A DNA stretch of 64,000 bases from Epiperipatus broadwayi (lineage: Eukaryota; Onychophora; Udeonychophora; Euonychophora; Peripatidae). The notes under the pieces were generated by a model. That model did not search any database and was not told the DNA's origin. It saw only the letters and a list, made by a program, of their open reading frames with translations. Positions 14,063 to 24,958 of this stretch are shown here, in pieces. The position numbers and the translations under genes were made by a program. The stretch spans positions 556,001-620,000 of the forward strand of contig JAQFVV010012499.1 of NCBI GenBank assembly GCA_028023455.1. Reading direction: 5' to 3'. How positions within the stretch are numbered: position 1 is the stretch's first letter; each line of letters opens with the position of its first letter.

Positions 14063-14527
14063 CTGAAACACAGGCTTATTATATACATGTGTCTATATAT
14101 GTAATATATAGAGTATATGAACACAGACTTTCACACCACCCACCACTCCCCACTCTATCTCATAACACTGATACATTTAAACACATATATGTCGAAAAAA
14201 TAAATAATCACCAATATACGTATTAAACGCTAAACAATCATCGATTTTCAATTGGATGGGCAGTTGAAGAGCTGGAGTGTGGAGTAGACTGAAGCCTGTC
14301 CATTAATGTATGAAGATTGGCTATCTTAATATATATCTGAGCACTTATACCATATACATGTGGAGATGGTAATACGGACCAACTGATGATTGCTGGTTTA
14401 GCATGAAATACTTATATTGGTGATTATTTATCTTTTCGACATATATGTGTTCAAGTGTATCAATGTTATGAGATAGAGTGGAAAGTGGTGGGTGGTGTGA
14501 AAGTCTGTGCTCATATACCCTATATAT
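14063..14527. mobile_element. Fold-back family 2, large inverted copy, with 16-bp target-site duplication
   Basis: Two arms of about 150 nt (about 14,101-14,250 and 14,378-14,527) are near-perfect reverse complements, enclosing a unique centre near 14,251-14,377. Each arm contains the module also found at 38.5 kb and 50.3/50.9 kb: an AAAGTCTG..TTCA segment preceded by GATAGAGTGG and an ATGTGTATCAGTGTT-like segment. The perfect 16-bp direct repeat TACCAGTAGATTATAA at 14,047-14,062 and 14,528-14,543 flanks the unit, so it probably inserted as one piece. No ORF. TTCAAATCC-like sequence in sister copies recalls an RNA polymerase III B-box, so a tRNA-derived SINE dimer is possible but unproven. 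Confidence 0.65.
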
Positions 14528-14543
14528 TACCAGTAGATTATAA

Positions 14544-15127
14544 AAATAACTAAATATCAGAAACTAAGTTTCTTTATTTATTATATTTAATGTTTTCTAT
14601 GGCCATGAATATACAATATAGTAAGTTTTTTTTTATTATTAAAAATTGGTTTGTGTATTTATTTGTTTGTTTATTTAACATTTGATTATTTTCAAATGCC
14701 AATGAAATTTTAAAATTGAGGTTTAATATATTAAAATTCAATGGAATTGCTTGAAATCTGATATATAACTAAATAATAATAGCCTAATGCATTTGAAATA
14801 CTCATTTTTTTAATAGGTCACTTGTTTTTTTAGATATGAAACAGAGGATGGGAAATTATTAAAAGTATTCAATATTTTTATGTATCTTAATTAAAATTTT
14901 TCATAGAACTTTCATTTGTTCTAAACAAGATTCACATAAAGATATGTTACAATTTTTTTCTTCTAATTTAATAACATTTTAAAACTGATATTTAATACAT
15001 TTAAGTTCAATATAACTTGTTGAAATTGTGTATGTTTGTTTAAAATGATTATGAAAGTGATAGGACAAGTTAATTTTTTTAAAGTGGCCACTTAGTTTCT
15101 TATATACACATATATTATTATCCACAC
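14544..15127. other. AT-rich non-coding stretch
   Basis: No gene or repeat supported. The minus ORF at 14,979-15,170 is driven by the adjacent AT dinucleotide run. Confidence 0.5.
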
Positions 15128-15160
15128 ATATTAATATTATATATATATATATATATATAA
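15128..15160. repeat. (AT)n dinucleotide run
   Basis: About 33 bp of alternating A and T just upstream of the TAA array. Simple sequence, directly visible. Confidence 0.85.
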
Positions 15161-15270
15161 GGTTATACATTTTAAATTATATATATATTGTAATCCTATA
15201 AAATTAGACCAAATAAACAGTCAACACATTAATAACAACACTAAGTTCAGAGTTATACATTAATAATAGC

Positions 15271-15529
<259 letters not shown>

Positions 15530-18500
15530 AGGCTAGTTATATAAGAGAAAAAATATGTGCATCATCAATTATGATGAATACAAAAACATTAACTTGAGAT
15601 GAGAGTTCTCATATTCTATTTTAAAAACATAATATGACACAAATATTAGGCCACATATATGATTCAAAAAAGATGTGTTGAGTTACTCTCAATACTCATT
15701 CATTCTCAAATACATCTTCAGAAATATACCTTATAATCATAATTATCATTCTAGATAATGAGATTTACGGTATAGTCATTCTTTATTAAAACAATCAATG
15801 TTTTTTATACCACAGAACTGTTTCTTAGAATATTTTTTATCTTAAGCTTAGAAATTCTTTCATTAAACATTTTTATAAATAAATTTCAAGTTCTCTTTAA
15901 GAAGAATTGTTTTATATCAATTGTTTTTCTTCTTTTATTTCTTAAAACCAATTAGTCATAGTAAAACAATAATAACAAGAATACATGATCTTACCTTTAA
16001 GATAATATTTCATTGAATCAAGCAATTATTAAATTTAGAATTAAAATTAAACATGAAAACCTCTTATATTAAAACATAATCACAACACATTAGGATGATA
16101 TTTTTCTTTTTTAAATTAGAATTTTACTTTACATAAATAGATATTCTATTATGGCATTTAGCACTGCTAGTTTCTTTAATATAAAAATGCATAAATAATG
16201 GCTTTCTCATTATTAAACTATTTTGTAGTAAATAGATATAATAAATAATATGTATTCATATGAATAAACAAACATTTCTTTTCTTTAAACTAATTTTAAT
16301 ATGCTAATATTTTCAAATAAGCATCCATAACACATGTAATAAATAAGTCCTTAATAATTATTAATAAACATTTACTCATTAAAAATTATCATCTTTAAAT
16401 TCTTTCATCATTTGAAGGTTCTACAATTTTTGTTAAATAGTTCAAATTCAATATAACATAAAATTGTACCAAAAGAGAATATTCTTGAAAAATGATAAAA
16501 ATAGTATTATTTAAATAAAATCATTTTTAAAATTTTTTAAGGAAAAGTACATAAAATCTTTTTAATATTAATGTAAAATAATTTAAAAGTTTTAGAGCAT
16601 TTCTTTTTTAAATGAAGTTTGGATATAATAATTAAATTGAAATTAATAAAGTTCTTATAATGCATAAATACTACCTTTGATAAAAATATATTGTTGCTAT
16701 AGATTTGCAAGGCAACAAATCACTTCTTGAAACATGCATGCATTTTGAAAAATTTCCCATAATGCAGACTTGAAAAAACTTGAAATATTGAAAAGTTTAA
16801 GTTATAAAAGAAACATGAATAGATAATTAATTTTAACAATGCATACTTCATTTAATTAAAAAGTAGTTTAAAAAAGTTGTCACTTGAAAGCAATGTAGAC
16901 AAATTAATTGAGATATGTGAGTGTAGATTTAACTATAACAAGGTATATATTGGCATGCTGAATTTTCAAAAAACTGAGTTGAGACACAATTTTTACAATA
17001 ACTTCAGTTTTAATCATGTTACAGCAAAATGCTATATATTGACAGAAAATTAAAAAAACTAAGAAAAACAAGGCTAAGAGAAATAGTGATTACAATTAAA
17101 AAAGTAAGGAAAAAAATTTTAATATCCAAAAAAATTATTACCTTATTGTTTATTCATAATTTTTAATTTATCATTAATTATTTTTAAATTACATCTTCAT
17201 TGATAATTTCTTTGTATTTTTCACAAAATTCTCATTCAAACCATATATAATACTTTTTACCTGAGATAATTCATAGTTTCAGAATTTACCAAAGTAGTAG
17301 CAGACTAATTCTTCATTTTTACCTTGTACTCCTAAAGTTAAAAAATCTCAAGACATCTATAAGAAAAAGATTCATCCTAATAAAAGATACAAAATAAATC
17401 ATTTCCAAAAGGTAGATATGCATTTGTAATCATAACAATTAGCTTATTGTCTATCCATAATTAGAAATTGAAGGCTACTATCTGTATCAATGATAAAATA
17501 AAGTTTCCTCTCTTCATTTTATATTTTGCGTACACCTGTGATGTTTATATTTTGTGCACATCAGTGATACTATATTATTATATTTATTGACCCACAGAGA
17601 TATAATTTATTTGCATATAACTCATTTTCTAGCTATAGACTTGAAAATAATGTGATACAAGATGTGGCAAAACTATTGCCTCCACTATCATAAATACCAA
17701 AGCATAGGCAAGAATCCTTGTGGCATACATAACTATTCCATGTGACATACGTAACCTTTGTGACTATTATGACATACAACATTTGAAAACTCTCTTTATT
17801 GGTTTAAAAGTTTATATTTTCACATGATACTATGACCAGTAAACTTTGTGATTGTTTTATCAACTGCAATCTTTCTGTACATCTGATAATCATTCTTAAA
17901 ATTTACATTGCACTGCTCTATAATACCTTAATTTTATATATAAAAATCATTATTTGTTATACAAACACAGACATGCAATTAAAAACCCAAACACACTATT
18001 ACAAATATAAACACACTAATAAATTATTAAACATTTTGAGAATCATTATATCTATAAAATAATGTTGCTTTAAACTTGTATCTGAGCCCCAAAATTACAT
18101 TGTACATAAATCACTACTTTCATTATATTTGAATTTGAATACAAATTTATATACTTAACACAAACACATTAATAAATTATACATTTATCAATTAATAAAA
18201 AATATAAAATAATAATATTCAAATTAAAACATTGAATACTTGCCTATATAGCATTTATTTTCAGGATGAAGGCCTTGAAAAAAAAGTCTGGCAGATAAAA
18301 AAAATTATGCCGTTGTCTTCTTTATGCAATTTAATAAACAAAACAGAAAAAAAATAATGAACTTATTAATAAAAATATTAATAACAAATCTAAATTTTGC
18401 CTCATTTTAATATACCATATGCAATTTTAAAAAGAAAGTCAAGCTACAGAGAATTATAGTATGGGTAAATATTTAGGTTTTTTATTTTTCTAACAATTTT

Positions 18501-19458
18501 AAAAAGAAGACAAAAATTTAATTTCAATAAATCAGTGGCAGCAATGCTAACATTTACAAAACAATTACCAAACTAGATGTTTATAGGATAAGTCAAGTCA
18601 TTTGAAAGTGATTGGCTGATTGACAACTGCAATGTCCATCCCAGATGACCCAATTAACTGAAGGTTTAAATACTTTTGTAACTGAATATCCATATCTAAA
18701 AATATAATTAATTAACATATTTTAAAAAAACATTCCAGACTTTAATTTTCTAGTCAGGCTAATTAAATATTCTATTATTTTTTTTAAATAATTGTTTAAC
18801 ATGTTATTTACTAATTTATAATTAATTACACTAGAAAAAATAAAATTACATTTTACTTTATTTTTTTAAATTCTCAAAACATGACTTTATATCATTGTGT
18901 TTTTAAAAAAATAGATACATTTTAGAACATTAAATATTAAAATTACCTTAAACATTAGCTTTCCAACAAGGAAGTATTTTAAATAATTATTTGCTTGCAC
19001 TCTCACATATACTAATCTTTAATTCTTTCTAGGGGAATATTATTTTAAATGCATTAGTTAACTATTGGTTTAAAATAACAAACTTCTTATTTATCTAAAC
19101 TTTACAATTTTCTAAATAAAAATTAGATTACAATACTATTAAATTACCATCTATCACTACTTCTAATTAAACTATAAAATGGATTATTTCTACTACTAAA
19201 AATTAAATAATACTCTTTATTTGAAACTAAACTAAATATTCAAGACCTTTTCTGAATTTTACACATATTTTATGACATTTTACTTTAATAAAAGAATTTA
19301 ATAGTTAAAGTGAGACTATTTTAACTTTATTACTCTAGCAGGTTAAAGTCACTTATGTCTTAAATCAATAATTTCTTTATGGTTAAGTACTTATAACTAT
19401 AAATAGATAACTTATTACCTGTAGATATATTATTAAAATTAAACTTGTACAAAACTGT
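15530..19458. other. Long AT-rich non-coding stretch
   Basis: Nearly 4 kb of AT-rich sequence. The plus ORF at 17,832-18,062 has no recognisable domain. No tandem array or long inverted repeat was seen. Confidence 0.45.
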
Positions 19459-19470
19459 TTTTAAGTTATT

Positions 19471-19752
19471 AAAACAGGCAAAACTCTCCATACTGTAGTG
19501 CCACTCAGTGCCAACCAGAGTAATCAATGGATGCCAGAAAGCTTGTACATAAAATCCCTATCTAGTGCCTACTCATACAATATCCCCAGACTAGTTTCTG
19601 GCTTGTAACCTTTGTCAGTGAGGAACTTTGGATCTGAGAACATCCATTAATTACTCTGGTTGGCACTGAGTGGCACTACGGTGTAGAGAGTTTTGCCTGT
19701 TTTAATAACAGTAATGTGCTAGCATAAGAAATAGTGATCATGTGATATTTAG
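19471..19752 (+). mobile_element. Fold-back family 1, copy C, best-preserved, 12-bp target-site duplication
   Basis: The clearest copy of the family. Inverted arms 19,471-19,533 and 19,641-19,703 are 63 nt each with few mismatches. The right arm is followed by a 49-nt tail (19,704-19,752) absent on the left, so the element is asymmetric. The 12-bp direct repeat TTTTAAGTTATT at 19,459-19,470 and 19,753-19,764 abuts the element exactly at both ends. No coding capacity. The precise ends make this the reference for the family in this window. Confidence 0.8.
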
Positions 19753-19911
19753 TGTTTTAAGTTATTACTATCTTCTAGTAGTACTACAAAGTGACTAATA
19801 AGTTACTTATGCACTTTACATACTACTTACTAAAATGAATAAACTATTTAAAATCTTTTTTAAATAATATCTATCTTAAGACTTGACATGAAGTTCTATC
19901 ACAAGAACAAA

Positions 19912-19913
<2 letters not shown>

Positions 19914-19966
<53 letters not shown>

Positions 19967-20005
19967 CATATATATGTATATATATATATATGATTTCATG
20001 AGTTA
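19914..20005. repeat. (TA)n run with hairpin
   Basis: A TA dinucleotide tract (about 19,914-19,961) is followed by ATGAAATCAT, TA repeats and its complement ATGATTTCAT, which could fold as a hairpin. It lies just beyond the 3' end of the Penelope-like element and may mark its boundary. Confidence 0.7.
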
Positions 20006-20376
20006 TAGATATAAAAGACATATTTTGTGAGTTCATCCATGTAAGATTTTAATTATGGATTCCAACATTTTGACTTGTTCACATAAGCCTCAGCTGGGAA
20101 ATGAATATTATATAATTGTAGAGGCACTGTAAACAGTATCTAAAAAGGCAGTTGTGGAGGTGGTATAAACAGTGTTCACTTTAATTGATCAAGTTCCACA
20201 ACTAGATAAAACAGATGTTTAAAACTGAACAAATTGAAAAATAAATAAAAAATAAATAAAATAAAAAATTCAATATCTTTAGAGTAATTTGTTTTTCAAT
20301 TATTATTTTTTTCAAAATAGAAGAAGGTTTACATATGCCATCACATTTGTTGATACAATTTGGTCTTTTTAGTGTC

Positions 20377-20634
20377 TCAATCACTTTTCTGATCATACAT
20401 TGGGGTATGTTTCACATCTAGATAAGAACCTTGTCTTAGAAAAATCATATTGTGACCTGAATCCATATCATGGATTGAGAGTGATGATGAATGTTGATTC
20501 ACTGCATTAGCATGTTCATCCCATCTAGTACTGATACAACAATTGCTTATATCCACATATGGAGACTTACAAATGCCACATGAAATCTCATAAATTCTTT
20601 GAGTCTTAAGAGATATTGAATCTTTAGGCTTCAT
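20377..20634 (-). pseudogene. GIY-YIG endonuclease domain of the Penelope-like element
   Basis: An 85-residue open segment with TQRIYEISCGICKSPYVDI near residues 11-29, matching the domain's beta hairpin (usually '..YxIxCxxCxxxYVGET'), then RWDEHANAV (the Arg and EH helix) and IHDMDSGHNMIFL, equivalent to the distal 'H..GHxIdf' strand. The expected G of 'YVG' is replaced (YVDI), so catalysis is doubtful even apart from the broken RT upstream. It lies directly downstream of the RT motifs on the same strand. The segment starting at 20,396 continues the same lineage out of frame. Confidence 0.7.
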
Positions 20635-21039
20635 TAAACAATTACTATTTTTTTTAATAAAGATGGTATGCTGTCTTTATGTTGTAGAGTTTTAGAGTGT
20701 ATCCGATATTGTCTGTCATTCTTTTTATATCAGTAATACCAACTCCAGTAGTTGTTTTTCATTTTTGGTATTTTAGATTAAAATAAGCCCCAATTTATAA
20801 TCTTTTTATTATAATCATTTGCTAACAATACATTATTTATATGATGTATTTCTTTTGCTAGATGTGATCTATGTAGAAGGTTAATTGTTCTGGTAAATAG
20901 TGTTTTAGCTATGGAAAAAATCTGAGCTGGATGATGATGAAAAGAAAATTGTCAGTACCTGCCACTATGTGTAGTTTTTTCCTGAAAACAGAAAATGATA
21001 AAAAAATTATTTTGTTTCTTGGTGATAAAAATGTCAAGA

Positions 21040-21770
21040 AAGGGAAGTTTCCCATTATATTCTATTTCCATTGTAAATGCAATATTTGGATGAATATTAT
21101 CTAAATGTGATAAAAAACTTCCAATTTATTTTTATCATGTTTCCAGATGACAAATGTGTCATCTTTATATTTCAGCCAAACAGCAGGTTTTAAAGATGCT
21201 GATTCTAGAGCATGAATTTCTATATGCTCCATAAACAAATCAGCTATTATTCCTGAAATAGGAGAACCTATAGAAGTATTAAAAGTTTGTTTATAATATT
21301 GTTCATCATTTATAAAATATGTCTTTGAATGTCAATGTTTAGCCAAAGCAAAAATATAGTCAGGCAAATTGCACCAATGAGAAATGATATTCAAAGCTTC
21401 ATCAACTGAAATATTTGTAAATAAATATACAACATCAAAACTTATCACAATGCCATCTGTATTAACTTTAAGATTTTTTAAAAGAGAAACAAAATGTCTT
21501 GAGTTTTTAATATATTATTTAATGGCTGCTATTGCAGGTTTTGTCAATTCAGATAAGGAGATCCTATTGCATTTACTATTGGTTGAAGGGGGGTATCTGC
21601 TTTATATATTTTAGAAAGCACATAGAATTTTGGATAGACACAAGTTTTCTCATGAGAAATCATTTTATTTTTTATATTTATTTTCAATTGGTGATTTAGT
21701 AATGATTACTTTAGTTGTTTTTCCAATAAATTATATGATCTCTTTTAGATTTTATAGAAATTTTACCATT
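21040..21770 (-). pseudogene. Reverse transcriptase of the Penelope-like element (broken)
   Basis: Several minus-strand frames give RT blocks in canonical order: a KIYKADTPLQPIVNAIGSP block, an FDVVYLFTN block with the first catalytic Asp, a GSPISG block, and a YKDDTFVIW block with the second and third Asp. A TGA splits the frame about 12 residues before the GSPISG segment, and further indels separate the first block from the rest. No long ORF remains. The family is clear from motif order and from the GIY-YIG segment downstream. Confidence 0.7.
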
Positions 21771-21845
21771 TAATAAAGCCAGGATTTTATTGCTATATCT
21801 ATCACAATCCATGACTACCATAGCAATACCAGAAGGGTGGAACAT

Positions 21846-22365
21846 GCTATGCAATGAAGCAACATTCATCATCATCAGGACTCTCAATCCATGCTATGAA
21901 TTTGGGTTACAATATTGATTTTTCTAAGATCAGGATCCTATCCAGATGTGAAAACTTACACCAGTGTAAGATCAGAGCAGCTATTGTGATACTAAAAAAA
22001 CTAAATTGTATTAAAAAACATAATAACACATACAAACTTCCTCATATTTGGAAAAAAAAATTGAAAAATAAATTACTCTAAAGATTCTGATTTTTTTATT
22101 TGTTGTTTATTTATTTTTCAATTTGTTTAATTTTATAAACCTATTTTTCCTAGTTGTGGAACTTTAATAATTATTGTAAACACCATTTACAGTGCCTCTA
22201 CAACTATCTTTATAGACACTGTTTACAGAACCTATTCAATTATATAATATTCATTTCCCTGTTGAGGGCTTGTGTTCACATGTCAAAACTTTGGAATATC
22301 TAATTAAAATTTTACATGGATGAACCAACAAAATATGTCTTTTATATATATTAACTATAAGTATT
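21846..22365 (+). mobile_element. Second Penelope-like 3' end in opposite orientation
   Basis: The plus-strand sequence from about 21,854 matches the minus-strand copy's GIY-YIG distal part and 3' non-coding region. HSSSSGLSIHAMNLGYN here corresponds to HSSSLSIHDMDSGHN there, and both continue through a LKK/LKR-PNCI..K segment, AGTTGTGGAAC, GTTTACAGTGCCTCTACAA, TTATATAATATTCATTTCCC and AAAATATGTCTTTTATAT. Only about the last 520 bp is present, so it is 5'-truncated and joined head to head with the larger copy at about 21,840. Penelope-like elements often occur as partial inverted or tandem copies. Confidence 0.75.
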
Positions 22366-22469
22366 CAGTGAATTTAAAGTATATAATTTTACATTTTCCT
22401 TTACTGAGCCAATAATAAAAACATAAAAAATAACAATGATTAACAATTTTTTTATATTAAATCCTTTCA

Positions 22470-22722
22470 CTGACTTTGACCTAAAAAGGAAAAAATAATT
22501 GTTTGTTCAACACAATTGGGATTTTAGATTTAAGTAAAATAAAAGCTTGGGGAATCCAGAAATTAATTAAGTCAATCCCTATTTTTTTATAACAAGGGAT
22601 TGATTATATTAATTTCTTGACACCTTACCCCCTTTCATATTTTTATTTCAAGTTAAATCTAAAATCTCCAATTGTGGTTGAACAAACAATTATTATTTTT
22701 CTTTTTAGTTTATGGTCAATAA
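22470..22722. mobile_element. Fold-back (MITE-like) element
   Basis: Two arms of roughly 100-110 nt (about 22,478-22,580 and 22,594-22,717) are imperfect reverse complements sharing ATAATTGTTTGTTCAAC, GATTTTAGATTTAA and TCAATCCCT at the centre, with a loop of about 13 nt. The plus ORF at 22,617-22,820 is a by-product. No clear target-site duplication was found. Different in sequence from fold-back families 1 and 2. Confidence 0.65.
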
Positions 22723-24344
22723 AAGAATTTGATATAAAAAAAATTATCTCTATTATTTATTTTTTTCTGTCTTCAGCTTCACAGTTTGAAGGTGAAGAGA
22801 CTGCTACATTTTTTAGATAAAAATATTGAGATCTTTATTTATCAACAAATACTGATTACATTAGTAAATAACATATCTAAAAATTGTAATAAACATGCTT
22901 AAAATAAAAATCCCATATTTATTTGGAAAATATTAAGAAGACCTTGTTGTATATCATATTTTTTAAAAATAATTTTGTAAGTAATAACATTGTTTTGATT
23001 ACAATAGTTTCTGCACATCAAAGGTAAGATTGCAAGGAAGACACATACAAGTGCATAAACATACAACCATATTAAATGAAATTCAATATATGAATTTATA
23101 TTATTAATTATAAAATTTAGTTCATAATTGTAAGAAACTCTTTAGTTAAAAAATTTTGTACATGCACATGAAGAATGAACACTTACAAATTAATGATTAT
23201 TGAAGCTTTAAAATATTTTCCCCCATTCATTAAAGTTTTTCGGTGGCAATTTGCTTTTAAGACTAATTTTAATAAAAGTAAAAATCTCACTAAATAGTAA
23301 CAGAAAAATATGTCTTATGATGACTCACATATCTCTTTAAGTTTAAGTAAATTAAATTATTAAAAATAAATAAGAATAATTAAGTTTTACAAGTTATTTA
23401 AATAAATATACTTCCAAAGTCAAAAAACTTAGAATGTACATACATGAGTATGCAGAGCAATTTGTATGTCTAAAAATGGTTAGAAAGAAAGAAATCAAGG
23501 GAGTAAATTATTTAATAATATTGTAATAAATTTAGAAGTTTAAGTTTGAAGCATTAATTTAATAAATAAAAATATATTTCTTATTTTTAATATGCACATT
23601 ATAATTGTAATTTTAAAAACATTCTTCTAAATTTCAATTAAATAAAATAGTTTTGTAATTTTTACCTATAATTCAAAAGATTAAAAAGATTTCTTAATTT
23701 TTATTATCAAATTTGTTTTATTCAAAGTTGGTTTTGAAGTCAAATTAATTAACTAATTAGATTAATAATGATTTGAATATGAAAGCAAAAAAATTACACA
23801 AAGTGGTTATGATTTTCCATATAAGGTAAAAAAAATTTTTTTAATGTAAAGTTTATTATTGTATTAATAATTACTGCAAAAACTATATAAAGAAAGAAAA
23901 TCTGTGTTCAGTTAATGTGTGATGCTCTGAATAGTGTAAACTTATATTTTGCTGTTTCATCCTAGAGCCAACTATTGAGAATAATTGATGCAAAAGAAAA
24001 GAGGGCTGACTCTGCATTCATTTCAAGTCACTGAGAAATGCAGTTGTAGAAAATTCAAATGGTAATTTAAATATTATATAAGTAGATCATAGGCAAATCA
24101 TTAAAGAATTCTTGGATCTCTCTTTGATTATCTGCTCCCAGCTCTGAATAGTGTTCTGCATATATTTTCATATGCTTAGCTGCACAATTCAATATAATGG
24201 TAATATTCATTTGAAAATATTTTGTCAAAGATTTCAGATAACTGAAGATTTTATTTATTACATTACATGATAGAGTGCACAATGAATACTGAATGAAATT
24301 GTCAGTAATATTTAAGCTATTTTGCCTTTTGGAGACAATTCTAT
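22723..24344. other. AT-rich non-coding stretch
   Basis: No supported gene. The minus ORF at 24,067-24,282 shows no recognisable domain. Confidence 0.45.
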
Positions 24345-24643
<299 letters not shown>

Positions 24644-24958
24644 GTTTTAAAGGTAACTTTATTCAAAAACAAGTGGTTACATTGGTTGTTGATTCAACAT
24701 AGTGTTATACATAGGTTTACACAGTTATTACATTACAGTCTGTATGTTTGATTAGAGTCTCTTTGCACTCAAAAATTGTCTTTTTAGAACTTAGATAGTG
24801 GCTTTCACAATGTTTTAGATTTTTCAACACTTTATGAAATATTTATTGTCCAAGTTTATGTACAATATAAATCAATGATCATGGTTTCAGTAATTTTTCC
24901 ATGTTCTTGCAACACTGAATTTCATGTTTGCCTCTGTCCTTTTCTATTATATCCTTTA
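24644..24958 (-). other. LINE-A 3' UTR
   Basis: About 315 bp between the ORF2 stop and the (TAA)n tail. It ends with AATAAAGTTACCTTTAAAAC before ATA repeats; LINE-B ends AATAAAGTTCTTTTCTTTGAAAC before ATA repeats. The shared AATAAAGTT...AAAC end is presumably what the RT recognises, and AATAAA could serve as a polyadenylation signal. Confidence 0.7.

Larger units (their letters stand above)
20005..21838 (-). mobile_element. Penelope-like retroelement, decayed (RT plus GIY-YIG)
   Basis: Read on the minus strand from 21,838 downward, fragments appear in the order expected for Penelope-like elements: an upstream segment MVVMDCDRYSNKILALL (about 21,775-21,830); KFYVLSKIYKADTPLQPIV (about 21,575-21,635); SFDVVYLFTNISVDEAL (about 21,395-21,450); GSPISGIIADLF (about 21,230-21,270); YKDDTFVIW (RT catalytic DD, about 21,145-21,175); GKLPFLDIFITKK (about 21,020-21,060); then the GIY-YIG region (20,377-20,634). 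The non-coding 3' part runs to about 20,010. There are in-frame stops and several frameshifts, so it is dead. Established family knowledge: the RT uses target-primed reverse transcription and GIY-YIG nicks DNA. It abuts an inverted second copy at about 21,846. Confidence 0.8.
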
